Counted from the first letter of the stretch, positions 1 to 12,054 are shown. The stretch: DNA of 64,000 nucleotides from Hermatobates lingyangjiaoensis (GCA_026182355.1 JAPFBL010000102.1:814501-878500); one strand, 5' to 3'. Program-made: numbers and translations. Notes: generated by a model from the sequence alone, not told the origin.

Positions 1-2140
1 ACACACTAAATCTAATAGAGCACACTAAAATTAATAGATCTTTACTTTTTCTAGATTATGCAGTTTGTGTATGTAACATTCGCTTCCACGGATGCTACAT
101 TAGGAATGCAAATACTAAATCTATTATAAAATCTATTAATAGAAAAAATATAGAAATTATAAATAGAAAATCTATAAAATCTATTATTATAAATACTAGA
201 TTAGAAACACAGTGTTGCCAAATTAGAGATAATAATCATCAAATAAAATAACTTAAGAATTTAACTTACAAGTTGATCATTTCTAATACAAGAAGACTAT
301 AATGCTAAAAAACATACGACGCTTCTCCAACGGTTCAGGGGTTGTATAATCATAATTAATTTGACAGGTTGTTTTTGAATAAAATGGTGGTAAACGTAAT
401 CTATCATTCCTTTATCGTTGAATAGCTGCCTTAAATGTCAAGGGAACTGGAATGACAAGAAAACAATTATTATTCATACAAATAGATAAAAGCTTATCTA
501 TGGATTTATGGTTAAAAGTATGCATTAAGGAAAGGATAATTTTTAACATTTACTATTATTTATCGTAGGTTTCTAACTTTACCAGTGGAATGAAGTCAAA
601 TAGAATGAAATATTATCATATCTTAAAGTGAACAAAATTTAATATAAAACTGTTCCAACTATATACCGACTTTATTGATGGGTTAATGTCAAAATGTACA
701 TAAATGGCAAAGGCCAATTTTATACTTTTATAGTTTTTTTTTTACATTTTAAAAGTTTGGTTGACGTTTGTGAAAACTTTTTCGAATAAAAGTTGTAGAA
801 TATAAAATTTGTAATCCAGAAGATACGTCAATCTGTACTTTCAGATTTTCTCTTTCCCTTTAGCGTCATCTTTTTTTTTTAAATAGAGTAATTTGAATAT
901 TTCTCTATAATTTTATTATATTTTATTGTTTACGATTTTTTCAGATTTAGATATAGGTAATATGAGAAAAGTATTTCAAATAGGGTTTGTCAATACGTAT
1001 TGAAGTCTAACCGTTTCATACACTGCGCAATTAATGGACTGGACTCTTTGAGGGTTATCTGGTTAAAAAACTCAACTCTGTCTTCGAACGTTCCTAAAAT
1101 TTATATTTTCATTATAAAAGTTACATGAAAATACATAATCTATTATTAGTAATCAAAAAAACCTCGGATATTAGAATAGAAAAGGTGATAATAATTAACC
1201 ATAACTTACACTAAGTGTAGGAGTTAAAAACGGTAGGTTCTAACTGAGGCTACGAGCTGAGGAGGTTAATAGCTGTTACTATGGAGTATGAAGAATTAAC
1301 AGATAAGCAGTAGAAATATTTGAAGGTGGGAAAAAAATTATGAACTCAAATAATATACAGAGGAGATAAGCAAGAGTAAAAACAATAAAAACAGTAAGTA
1401 TCAATTTATGGAAGCATAGGAATGATTGTTCCGAAAAGAAAATAATGACATGAAGGTTTAGGTGTGTTAATCAAATGTTTACTCACTCTGTGAACTTACT
1501 GAGGAGACAATTGACCCAATGAAAATCTAAAACTTATCCCCTGGGGGTGAATTTTACCCTAATTGGAAACCCCTGCTTTGGTCTGACAGATCTACATTTT
1601 TATTGTTTATGACCATTACAGATTCAGATATAGAAAATATCAGAACCTCTGTTTCGTTGCTTCTTTCTTGGCATTCTCATATTAGTAATTCTTGGTATTA
1701 TTTCTTTGTCATCAGAGTTTTAGTTCACAATCTTGTTTTTGCTTGATCCTTACGAAACAGATTTTTTTTTTTAGAAAACAACGACTAAACTTCATAAAAT
1801 GATAAAATTTTAGAGATTTGGAAGATAAAAGAAATGCAATAATGAAAATAAATAATGTAATTAAATTACGTTTGTTGGTATTTATGTTTGTCGAAAAAAT
1901 TCCATTGCCTTTCAGGTTGATAGCAGGTGTATAAGAACAGCAGGTAGAAGCAAAAAGGTGTTACATCTTCTAACATTTAGATCTACGTTAAGTAAAATTT
2001 TTCTTTGGCCAGTCTGGATTATCTTTGTAATTTTTTTTTCAAAATTGTCCAATTTCGAAATTCATAGCAAACACACAGACTTACAAAAAAAAATTTTTTT
2101 TTTACAATTTAGAATGATGGTAAATAAGAAAATTTTTTCA
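1..2140. other. No gene seen
   Basis: AT-rich DNA with T-runs. 1520-1600 has a small GC patch (TTATCCCCTGGGGGTGAATT). No coding or repeat match recognised. Confidence 0.6.
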
Positions 2141-2149
2141 GATAGAAAA

Positions 2150-2510
2150 AAACTAGCATTGAATTGCAGTACGAGAGAAGTTAATAGTTTTTTGGAATTG
2201 GTTGGGGATATTGATAGAGTCATTGTAGAGTCGGCACTGTGAGCTGTCATGCTTTGCTGGTTGGAGGGCCCATGTTATTACCTTGTAACTGGTCACTGGA
2301 AGCCATTGCTTTGTTTTTTTTTTCCCTCCCCTGCTTGTCGGCTATACGTGGTCTATGTCGGCCGACCATCCAAGCGTTACCCTTCCTGTGGTTAGGGTCC
2401 TGTAGCAGCTGACACCTTCTCTCACCTGCACACCTCCCTCCTATAGCAACAAAAACCAACCCTTTTTCCAACATCTCCCCCACCTAGCTGTCTCAACACC
2501 ATCATGCTGA
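2150..2510. other. GC-richer patch, G/A to C/T skew switch
   Basis: Left part GGAATTGGTTGGGGATATTG, right part CACCTTCTCTCACCTGCACA. No protein, RNA gene or repeat match recognised. First of the skew-switch patches listed in the findings. Confidence 0.5.
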
Positions 2511-2804
2511 AGTCATCCAACAGCTAAGAAACAAAAAAAGTTGTTTCAATTTTCACACTCTGTTTAAAAATCCAATTTTACATCAATTTTTTTTTGCAAT
2601 ATTTGCAGAAAACAACGAGACAAAACTCTAATCAAATCAGTGCATTTAGTTACTATACTCGTATAGTATTTACTTAGTATTGAAAATTACAATCAATTCG
2701 CCTGTCTTTTATTTATCGGAATTTTAACCTTCTCAATCAAAAAAATATTAACAGATCGTTAGTTAAATAAATGATACATTTCAAATAAAAATAAATTATA
2801 TTAG

Positions 2805-3012
2805 AACTATAATACACCGTCTTACCTCGTACACTGCTGCTGTAGCTCTCAGACCGGTTTCGAGTGTCACCCATCTTCAAAAAGAACTAAACAGTTCTTT
2901 AAATTATTATAATGTTACCATATTAATTATAATAGTTCATATAATAATATTATAATAATAATATAGTTCTAATATTAATAATATTAACATCAGTGGTAAT
3001 AATAAAATGCAT
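2805..3012 (-). mobile_element. Family G unit
   Basis: CACCGTCTTACCTCGTAC, CCGGTTTCGAGTGTCACCCA, TCTTCAAAAAG, then AT-rich DNA to CATCAGTGGTAATAAT. Shares ends and order with 12055-12340 and 25985-26095. Confidence 0.55.
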
Positions 3013-3569
3013 GAATTTAAAAAGGAATTATTACGCTTAACAACCAATATTGTTATTTTGTTACACTTTTATTTAACCCTTTGCTCTGGAGATCTGTAAC
3101 TAACGATTCTTAAGTTTATATTACTTATTAATTCATAATTTTGATTTTATTTGTTAAATATGCATATTTTTATAAACACTTCAATACGGTTAGTAAGTGA
3201 AAAATAAAATGTTGTCTGTTTACAAACATTTTAGAATAAATCAAGGAGTCATATCTACATAGAAATTTAATTTTATTTATTTCTGCCATGTTTTAATTGT
3301 TATTTTAGTGCTAAACTGCGGATATGTGAAATGTATGATCAATAATGACGTCAGGGGATTGGGGCAAAAAGCTCTGCTACGACCATAATAAAGTATATTC
3401 AAAGTAAAGTATTTCTCAAATGTCCATTGTTAACATGATAAAAAGAATGTTAAAGAACTTTGAACATTCACTGTCTTATTTAAATATAACGTTTTTTTGC
3501 TCTTCTATTTAACTCTAGATCCTTTTTTAGGGTCATTCATTTGTTTATTTTTTTTTTCTCGACAATGGC

Positions 3570-3770
3570 TATAAAAGGTAACCAAAGAGACAGAGCCCTT
3601 TTCCCACTGAAGAATGTATGTTATAAGAGAAGGGCTGCCTTGGCATATTAGGGTCCAAGTTAGGTCCCTAATTTGTCCTTTAGTTCTGATCTATCAACCT
3701 CAACCTTCTAATTAGACCCATTCTTCCATCTAATTAATAGCCACCATCCCTCTTTAAATAAATGTATGTA
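3570..3770. other. GC-richer patch, weak skew switch
   Basis: AAAGAGACAGAGCCC, AGAGAAGGGCTGCCTTGG, then ATCAACCTCAACCTTCTAAT and CCACCATCCCTC. Same trend as the others but weaker. Confidence 0.35.
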
Positions 3771-4249
3771 AATTTCTTTTGTCTTATCTTTAACTTTAAA
3801 TAGAGTAGGGTTGGACTATTAATAGACGTGCAGTAAAATTATATTTAATTACTGGGAAGTTGTTTTAATTTTTGCTAATTATTTTTACAATTATTTTACT
3901 TAATTCACTTCTGAATATGGGGCTTTGTCTTTGGAGTCTTGGATTATTCTACCATTTATCTTCATTTGCTTCTCAGACAACCCCTAAAAAATCATTTCTG
4001 TATTAAAGATCTGGGTTAATGAAATTCCGGGTCTCATATTACACTATTAACATACAGCCACTATTACCATGATATGTATTATTTAGGGATATATTTTATG
4101 TAAAACTAATATTTCATTATCAGCTAAAGGGAACTTCCAGAGGTAGTGGAGGACTTCGTCGTTTGCTTTTTGATTCAAAACTACACATACTTGTTAGCCT
4201 TTCCCATTGCAATGTAGATATCAAAAATTTTGGATCAGAATAGATTTAT

Positions 4250-4400
4250 ACATATCTTGACTTACACTCCAAATTCCTTGATGAGTCACATATGAAAAAA
4301 ATCACAGAAACTCACTGAAATATTTTGATTGCCTCGTCATCAGGGAGATAAATGCTCCGAAGACTGTTTCCGTGTACATGTTCTAAAGCAGATTAATTAA
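4250..4400 (-). mobile_element. Family I-like fold-back remnant
   Basis: CACAGAAACTCACTGAAATA, TTTTGATTGCCTCGTCATCA, then GACTGTTTCCGTG. Carries the CTGATGA box and stem I-like AGTGAG but no clear stem II. Confidence 0.45.
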
Positions 4401-4889
4401 ATTTATTTTATAAAAAATAAAAATTCTTATTTATTTTATTTAACAACAATTCTTAAGTTAGTCCAAGGGCTTCAGAAGAAGGATTTATTAGTCTTCTAGG
4501 AGATATATCTCTCCTTTACCTCAATCATTAATTATTTTTTTTATTTATTTTATTCTCTTGATTAATCTTATGTTTACTTACTTATTTTTATTTTTAACCT
4601 CTTTTCCATAAATTGCTAATAGTTTTTATTTAATTATTTTCTTTAATTCTTTAATTATTTACTTGCATTACTATTTACATTATCTAACCTTCTCTCCCCT
4701 CCCTCCGTAAGTTGGTTACACTGATTGAGTGCCTCTTCAAGGAGCCCACTACCGTTGTTATCTGTCTTTGGAGAGACTAACATGTATCATCCTAGTGATG
4801 AGGCAATCAAAATACAGTGGTGAGTTCTGTGTTTCCTTGTATATGTGTTCCTTTAGTGATGTTGGTTTATATGTACATATATATATATA

Positions 4890-4971
4890 TACACAATTAA
4901 AAGAAACGGTCCAGCGGAGGTTTTTAAATAAAATAAATTCAAAACGAAGGAAACACACAGAAAGACACAGA
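4890..4971 (-). mobile_element. Family D fragment
   Basis: AATTAAAAGAAACGGTCCAG to ACACACAGAAAGACACAGA, matching 41620-41658 in inverse. Bounded by (TA)n on the left and by family A copy 1 on the right. Confidence 0.7.
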
Positions 4972-5139
4972 AGCAAGACTAAGATCTTTCAACCGTAACA
5001 AGCGGTCTTCGTCAGAGTCAAACACCCAACTCTGACGAAGACCGCTTGTTACGGTTGAAAGATCTTAGTCTTGCTTTCCTATTTTCTTATTGTGGTTTGA
5101 TTATTGATTGTTATTTCACGTGTTTATGTGAAATCTTTA
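4972..5139. mobile_element. Family A fold-back (copy 1)
   Basis: Family A arms read, from the outside in, TTTCACATAAACACGTG, ATGATCAAACCACAATA, AAGACTAAGATCTTTCAACC, CGGTCTTCGTCAGAGTC and then the AACCCAAC centre. Here the left arm is short, the right arm is complete, and the centre is CACCCAACTCTGACG. The left side abuts a family D piece. Confidence 0.85.
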
Positions 5140-5154
5140 TATATATATATATAA

Positions 5155-5237
5155 AGTTGAGTTTTTGACTCTGACGAAGACCGCTTGGTACGGTTGAAAG
5201 ATCTTAGTCTTGTTTTCCCATTTCTTATTGTGGTTTG

Positions 5238-5240
<3 letters not shown>
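5155..5240 (+). mobile_element. Family A half unit (copy 2)
   Basis: Right arm only, from GAGTTTTTGACTCTGACG to GTGGTTTGATCAT, between two (TA)n tracts. One base of the stem II loop differs (CTTGGTA). Confidence 0.8.
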
Positions 5241-5277
<37 letters not shown>

Positions 5278-5282
<5 letters not shown>

Positions 5283-5545
5283 GATTCAATAATATATCGA
5301 CCGTTAGATAGAATAGGTGTGTTCTCTAATCGGGGTTCGGTCAATTTTCCGGGATAAAAAATGTCTAGTCGAAGGTTTTGTCCGGTTAACATTATTGTTC
5401 TTTTAAATAAGGTAAATTTCATTTTCTTAGTTACAAAATTCTTACTTCTGCCTATGAAAAAGGTTTTAAATAAAACCGAAACGTTGGCAACGAGAGTTTG
5501 ATTTTTTATCCTAGAAAATTGACCGAACCCCGATTAGAGAACACA
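5278..5545. mobile_element. Family B fold-back element (intron-less)
   Basis: The left arm (5278-5368) carries the end that reads AGGTGTGTTCTCTAATCGGG. It is followed directly by a unit starting GTCTAGTCGAAGG on the + strand and running through the hammerhead-like core GGTTTT..AAAACC GAAACG to the inverse of the left arm, ending AGAGAACACACAC. Both outer sides are (TA)n. The core is preceded by ACTTCTGCCTATG, the spliced form. Confidence 0.8.
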
Positions 5546-5555
5546 CACTTTTTTC

Positions 5556-5595
<40 letters not shown>

Positions 5596-5599
5596 GAAA

Positions 5600-6585
5600 A
5601 GTTACAGCAATATAAACTAAAATTTGAACATTTTAATTAAAATGCCAACCTTAATTGAACATTTGACTCTCATTTAGAAATTCAGTATATGACCATGCAA
5701 GAATGTATTTAAGTAGTTCCAAGTCAATTCGTATACTAACAATTTCCCTGGACCACTGGAGAAATGGAGACTTCCGAAACAAAAGAATATTAATCAAGTT
5801 CTTAACATCGATTCGGAGAACATACGCTATGTAATTTTCTTCATTTTAGTTTTGGACAAAAAGAAACTGGTTACTGTATCCCATATAAGGATGAAAGACT
5901 TCTTTTATATGATAATATTACAATATTCTAATTTTTATTAAACCCTGGAATTATATTTAGAAACATTCTTTTGATTAATAATAATTATAAATTAGGGTTT
6001 CAATTTTTTTTTTATAAATTTAACAACATTCATCAAAGTATATTTTTTATTCATTATTGTTATTAAACTTTGTTATTTAAATGAAAAATTTTTTTCCTAA
6101 ATTATAATAATCATTTCTATAATACATCTCTAAAGAAATCTTTTTTTTTTTATTCTGTCAATTTAATATCTAGATTTAAATAAGTGGTTTGCTCATTTCT
6201 TTATTTAATAATTTCAAGTATTTAAGGTTCATTCTTTATCCAAGAAATGGAGATAGACGGTGTTGGCCTGATACTAAATAAAAGAGAGAAAATGGTTTTG
6301 CCTTCCCATTTCAATTCAGTTTGCTATTCAGCCTAACTTATTCCACTTATGCTCAATATGAACTTGAATAAACCATCCTTTTCTTTACTAAAATATTTTG
6401 CAGAAAATAAAAAAATAATCCTACAATCGAATTTATTAATTTAATTAGATAAAAATTGGTTGTATTTTCAATTATTATAATCTATTACAGTATTGTAAAC
6501 ATTTTTAATCAGGAAATTTATATTTTAATAAACCAAAGAGCAATATCATGAATTTTTTGTCAGCTGTGTTTATAGAATGTGGAGT
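5600..6585. other. No gene seen
   Basis: Very AT-rich; nothing recognised beyond poly-T runs. Confidence 0.6.
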
Positions 6586-6589
6586 TTAT

Positions 6590-7715
6590 CCCCATTTCGA
6601 TTTCTTATCCTTGGGCTCGATTCCGACTTAAATTTATTGACCATGTAATACCATTTCTTTGTATTCGGTATTCCATTGCATTTCTTGTCGAAGAGTCTCT
6701 GTCTCTATTTGCATGCATTCCCATTGTTTTTATAAAATTGTTGTTCTTGACCATGGTATTTGAACATTTCTGGCATTTTTTGACCATGGCTTCATACTCA
6801 TTTCGTTTCTTAACTATGATATTTTTTTTCCATTTATATTTCTTGGACAACATCATTCGATCGTTTAAATTTCTTTACCATAGAGCTAGTTCTCCATTTG
6901 CATTTCTTCCTTTGCTCCTCAAAGGCTCGAACCCTGTTTGTACTGATTGACCAAGGCACTTGACACTCTTTTACATTTTTGATCATAAATCGATTGTAGT
7001 TTATGTTTATTGATCATGATATTTAATTGGCATTTACATTTCTTGGACACATCGCTAGATTCCTATTTTCATTTCTTGACCTAGAGACACTTGAAACTCT
7101 TTGAAATTTTTTGATAATGATTCTTGATCATCATTTTTTCATTTTTTGACCATGTGGCTCGATTTCATTTGCATTTATTGACCATTACTCAATCGTCCTT
7201 TACATTTCTTTACCATACAGCTAGTTCTCCTTTTGAATTTCTTCCGATGCTGCTCAAAAGCTTGAACCCTGTTCGTACTGCTTGACCATGGCACTTGACA
7301 CTCTTAAATTTTTGATTACAATGCTCGATTGTAATATGCTTATTGATCATGGCATTCGATTGACATTTACATTTCTTGGACACAACGATAGATTCCTATT
7401 TGCATTTCTTGACCAAGATGCACTACAAATTCTTTTGAATTTTTTTGATCATGTTTTTTTGATCATCGTTTTTTCATTTTTTGACCATGGGCTGGATTGT
7501 CATTTGCATTTATTGACCATTGCTCAATCGTCATTTACATTTCATGAACTAGCATTTGATCTCTATTTGCAGTTCTTTTCTTTGCAATTCGTACCACTCC
7601 CTATTTCTTTACCATATCGTCCTGTTCTCTTTTATATTTTTGATTATCATACTGGATCATCATTTGCATTTCTTGCTCATGGTACTCTATTCCCATTTGA
7701 ATTTCTTCATATAAT
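6590..7715. repeat. Satellite of ~30-bp units organised as a ~334-bp higher-order repeat
   Basis: Degenerate units such as CATTTGCATTTCTTGACCAT and GGCACTCGATT recur throughout. Longer blocks repeat at fixed offset: CTAGTTCTCC...GACACTCTT at 6886 and 7221 (335 bp), and CTTGGACACA..TAGATTCCTA at 7042 and 7375 (333 bp). The open frames of 123 and 149 codons here are by-products. Confidence 0.85.
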
Positions 7716-7879
7716 CAAATTAACTTCATAAAGATGACAAAAAAAAAATTATTCTTACATAATTTGACTAACGCTTTTAAGAATAAACGAGTCATAGAAA
7801 TATATTATAAGTTTTGTTGCATAATATAAAAAATAATTATCCTAATTTTTATGAATGCCTCAATTTTTGAAATATATAT

Positions 7880-8095
7880 ATAACAAGATTTTACATAAAC
7901 ACGTGAAATAAAAATGAGTGATCAAACCACAATATGAAATGAAAAAAAAAAAAAGATTAAGATCTTTCAACCACAACAGCCAGTCTTCCTCAGAGTCAAA
8001 AATCCAATTGAGGGTCTTTGACGCTTCGAAGAAAGCTTGTTGCAATTCAATTATCTTAGTCTTTCTTTCTCATTTCATATTGTGGTTTGATCATA
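7880..8095. mobile_element. Family A fold-back, degenerate (copy 3)
   Basis: The outer arms are intact (ACACGTGAAATAAAAAT, TGTGGTTTGATCAT). The central part is diverged (CAGCCAGTCTTCCTCAGAG; right core lost). An old copy. Confidence 0.75.
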
Positions 8096-8540
8096 GTGTG
8101 ATTTATATATAAATAGAGGTTTAATAAGTGTGAGAAAGTCAATTTTTTTTTAAAAAAGCTGAGAACAAGTTAAAATTTACTAGCACAATTAAATTCACAT
8201 CTTTCTTATTTAAAATACTGACATACATATTTTATCATTTCTCTATTGCGAATATTATGTTTCATGGTATACAAAAATCTTAAGTTATCTATAATCAAAT
8301 AATCAAGTCCTTATCTGCCTGTTTTGTACCTTTTTGTTTGTGTATGTGAGCTAAATTTCAGCTAAAATTTATCCGACATGAATCAGGATTTGCCATAATC
8401 TACGTTTCAAAAAACTTATTTTTTTTTAATTTCATTTTCTTTTTTTCGTTTAAACATAGAAATAAGTTGAGTTACAATCAATGGTAGCCCTACCACTACA
8501 AGGTTTCTTGCGGAAGGTATCCGGTTCCGTAATTCTCATT

Positions 8541-8635
8541 TTGTGTAATTGGCATGAAATGGCATAAAATTTTTAGAAACATGTTTGCAAGGATTGCTAC
8601 CAACCTTCACTAATATTTATGTATATGGATATTAT
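8541..8635 (+). pseudogene. PLE N-terminal fragment
   Basis: AAATTTTTAGAAACATGTTT and GCAAGGATTGCTACCAACCT read K-F-L-E-T-C-L-Q-G-L-L-P-T-F-T-N-I-Y, nearly identical to the 21.8-kb copy with one codon missing. Confidence 0.55.
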
Positions 8636-8819
8636 AGTGTATGTTAAAAATAAGTCCTATTTAAATTATAATTTCTCTAAAAAGTGTACCTTTGATATAT
8701 ATATATGAGTTAATTTCACTTCCATTAGTAGCTTGTATGTTTGAATTGGGTGTTTGTGTACTTAAGAGAGAAAGTTTTGTGTTGGGGTAATTTCTGTGTC
8801 ACAAACTTACTATAACATC

Positions 8820-9260
8820 TGATAGGTTGAAGTATTTTAGATGAAATATGAGAAAGTTGAAGGCTTTAAAACAAGGGATGTATTTCCCACCCCTTTTGTA
8901 AGAGGCGGCTATAATCTTCTAATAATTAAATTGTTTTCGAGTGGTTAGGACGGCCTTACGTCATTATTGTCTTTTAATTACGTGACGGTGTTGTGTGAAG
9001 GCTGGGGTTTTGTAGCTGGAGGTTTTGGTATTGGGGGTAAGTTGAATGCGTTTACAACCATCCCCCTTCCCACCATCTTCAACCCCTTCCAACACATTGT
9101 AATAACTTAATAAAGTTTCAACTGGTTGTGAAAGTTGCTACAACTTGCTTGGAGTGAGAGAGAGCATCCTCTTCCTTCTCTCATACTACCACCATTCCAA
9201 GAGTTGCTAATGTTCTTATATTGGACAACTAGTTGGGTTTTGCCTCCTGTCTTCCAGCCT
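8820..9260. other. GC-richer patch, G/A to C/T skew switch
   Basis: Left GGCTGGGGTTTTGTAGCTGG, right CCATCCCCCTTCCCACCATC; the switch is near 9060. No coding frame. Confidence 0.55.
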
Positions 9261-9942
9261 ATCTGAACTTAATTCTAATTAACCCAACCCATTATCTAAC
9301 TTTAATTATCTTATAAACTAATTTATTAGAGCATCTCAAAATAACTCCCTTCTTCTGCCATAAATATGAAGGTAAATTACAATGAACGACATTATAATAT
9401 TTGTTCATCACAACATATAATGCAAAATATGCTGCAACTGAAACTCCGAAGTTTAAAGCAATTAAATTTGAATTAAGCCAAACCTTGCAAATAGCATTCA
9501 GAATAGTGTAAATTACCTCCTGTGTCATGACTACGATAATGTGTTCCAATATAACACTTTAAGGATTATGTTTTGTTGTTCTTCTCTTTAATTGATCAGA
9601 TACAAGTTTGCAGTTTTATTCATTATTTTTGGTCTCAAACTGGAAATATGTGGAGTTTTAAACCATTATTCAGGATTCATAAATGCCCTATAATCAGGAC
9701 TGTAGGACTTTCTCTTACCCTCCATATGAACTTGCACCTTTAGGTGGGGGGAGAGACTTTGTGTGAAAAACATGTTATTTTTTGAAATTTTGTAGAAACT
9801 GTTTATATGATTTTAAATAAATGAGCGTAAAAAGACTCAGTATCTTAGGTATCAAAGAGATATATTTCTTGAACTATACCATAAAGGGTCATATTGTTAT
9901 CATTATGGCAATATGGTTATGCAATAGGTAATAAACTATTCA

Positions 9943-10057
9943 TTACCTCCTAATGAATAGCTCTTTTTATTTCTCCTTCTACATTTTTCTTAGTTCCTCT
10001 TCAAAGTATTCTTGTATGGTAATAATATTTAAAATTACTATAGTGTTTCATAGTTTA
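9943..10057 (+). repeat. 115-bp direct repeat, first copy
   Basis: TTACCTCCTAATGAATAGCT to TAGTGTTTCATAGTTTA. Identical to 11903-12017 except one base. Confidence 0.95.
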
Positions 10058-10169
10058 TCAAAAGGATGGCTTGATATGTAAGGATACTGGTATTTTTTTT
10101 CCATTTTTTTTTTATTTTTCATTGAAGTATGCTGGAAAGCTGAACTTTTGACAGTGATTTCTCAAGGTA

Positions 10170-10427
10170 ATATTCCTAAAATAAATATTCCTGAATATTC
10201 TTAAAATAAATTTTTCCTAACTCAAGTGTATTAGGCTAGGGATTTTTAACGAATACCTGGCATCGTACAGGATAGGGATTGACGGCTTAACGTCCTCCCC
10301 AAGGGATGGCGTGTTCAGTTTATTTTTTTTATCGTTCGCATTAAAAAATACCTAAGGCCAGAGTGAGAATTGAAGCCAGATCTACCTGTTCTGAGGCGAG
10401 CGTGCAAGCCACTGAACTACCTTGTTT
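10170..10427 (-). mobile_element. tRNA-derived SINE
   Basis: Minus strand: GTAGTTCAGTGGCTTGCACG (A box), GGCTTCAATTCTC (B box variant), CTTGGGGAGGACGTTAAGCC, CCTGTACGATGCCAGGTATT and CACTTGAGTTAGG. A head with CTTGCACGCTCGCC differs from the 46.1-kb subtype. Confidence 0.82.
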
Positions 10428-10545
10428 TCTTCACATCTTCATTTAAAGACTCTTCCTGTTTTAAGTATATTTGTCAATAGTTTAATATCTACTACACCAT
10501 TATCATACTCCTTAAGTGCAGAGTTTGTTTCGTTGCATTGTCAAT

Positions 10546-10836
10546 GTAGGTTTTAATGTTTTCTTAATGAACAAGAACTACATGCAAATAGTACAGAATA
10601 AATGTGCCCGCCTTATAGCTAGGGCTCCATGGTACGCCAGAAACATTGATATTCAACATGATTTGAGTTTGGAATCTATTGATTCCTACATTACTCAACT
10701 TCCCAGTAATGAAGACAAAAAACTGCCCACCCATCCAAATATCCTTGTTTGGGAACTAATCCAACTCCAACCTTTCCTAATCCCACGAGTCTCAAAGCTT
10801 CCTATTTATGCCAAAAATGACGACCAGATCACTTAA
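10546..10836 (+). pseudogene. Jockey-type LINE C-terminal fragment
   Basis: QIVQNKCARLIARAPWYARN then IDIQHDLSLESIDSYI matches the post-RT segment common to arthropod Jockey elements (QNKxLRxIxxAPWYxxNxxI). Truncated at both ends, degraded after residue ~60, and lies inside the segment bracketed by the 115-bp direct repeats. Confidence 0.75.
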
Positions 10837-10964
10837 AAAGTACAGAGTATCTCAGAGAATGTAAAGCAGCAAGACCAAACGACCTCGAAGACGACACATT
10901 CCCTGTCATACTGACTCCCCCATTCTTGACAATGTTTACTAACCCAGCATAACAGTAGGATGAG

Positions 10965-11065
10965 AATCTAGCAGTAGTGGACCTCGAGTCCGTAACAGCT
11001 ATTTACAACATGCACTGTTGTGCATGGTAATATTCGTTGGTCATTGGTCGTTGGTTTTCTTTACA
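10965..11065 (+). repeat. Dispersed repeat R4 with conserved hairpin
   Basis: GCAGTAGTGGACCTCGAGTC, ATGCACTGTTGTGCAT and ATTCGTTGGTCATTGGTCGT. Shared with 26985-27085 (+), 59610-59750 (-) and 26135-26200 (-). Looks like part of a SINE-like unit. Confidence 0.65.
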
Positions 11066-11599
11066 GCCCTGTTTTAATGCTCTCCCTGTTTTATATGGAA
11101 TCATTAGAATTTTTTATTATACGATATATCGTTATTATATTTATTGGCGTCTTATTATCTCTGTTAGATTGGATTTGTTTTTTGAATTAAGAGTTTGAAA
11201 ACCGATTTACATTCTGTGTTGTTTTACTAACTTCATAATTTCATGGATGGCTTTTCTATGTTGTTTCTATTCGTATTTCGTACTAATATGTGAGGATTAT
11301 TTAATTTCGTCTTCGTGATGTCATGTTCTTGTCACCAGAATGTTAATTAATCCATTTATTATTAAAGGAACTATAATTTATGCGCCTATATTGCTTTGTT
11401 AGTATCGTTATCTTTGGCACAATGACGAGGTTTGGTTGTGTTATCCAGGAAATAATGTGGTTTTTTTTTAAAAAGGACCAGTTGTTGGCCTGTTTTCCAT
11501 GCTTTTAACCTCACCATCTGCAACTAGTTCTAAAAAAAAAAAAAAAAATATATGTATATATATAATACTTATTATTAAACACAAAATGTTATGAACATT

Positions 11600-11900
11600 G
11601 GACTGTCTAATCAGAAGAAATTGAAATGACAGGATAAGATTCTATGGTATGCGCTAATGATGAAGAGTCGGAGGTGAGCAGATGTCTTTGAAGGTTTTAT
11701 GTTGTAAAGGGACAGTTGAAGGCGAGAGCAGAGCTAGTGACAGCTTGAGGACAGCAGACCGACTTCTTCAGCTGCCTACTACAGTCCTAATGAACAGGAG
11801 AAGGGCATAGCTCTGACAGACATTTGATACTGTTCCAACCATTCTCTTCTGCAATTATCACCGGCCAGAAGTCTCGAGTCACTCATCACACGTTCCTTCC
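11600..11900. other. GC-richer patch, G/A to C/T skew switch
   Basis: Left GTTGAAGGCGAGAGCAGAGC, right AACCATTCTCTTCTGC; switch near 11765. Inside the segment bounded by the 115-bp repeats. Confidence 0.5.
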
Positions 11901-11902
11901 TT

Positions 11903-12017
11903 TTACCTCCTAATGAATAGCTCTTTTTATTTCTCCTTCAACATTTTTCTTAGTTCCTCTTCAAAGTATTCTTGTATGGTAATAATATTTAAAATTACTA
12001 TAGTGTTTCATAGTTTA
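11903..12017 (+). repeat. 115-bp direct repeat, second copy
   Basis: Matches 9943-10057 across 115 bp with a single T/A difference. The 1,845 bp between contains a SINE, LINE debris, an R4 repeat and a G-to-C skew patch. Confidence 0.95.
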
Positions 12018-12054
12018 GTATTTTCAAAATGTATTCCACCTGGTGCAGTAGTAT

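Noticed and set aside
2247..2483. 78-codon minus frame
   Set aside because: Explained by the GC-richer skew patch; no family resemblance or splice signals.
7282..7731. 149-codon open frame as a gene
   Set aside because: It lies wholly inside the ~334-bp satellite and its translation repeats with the DNA units.
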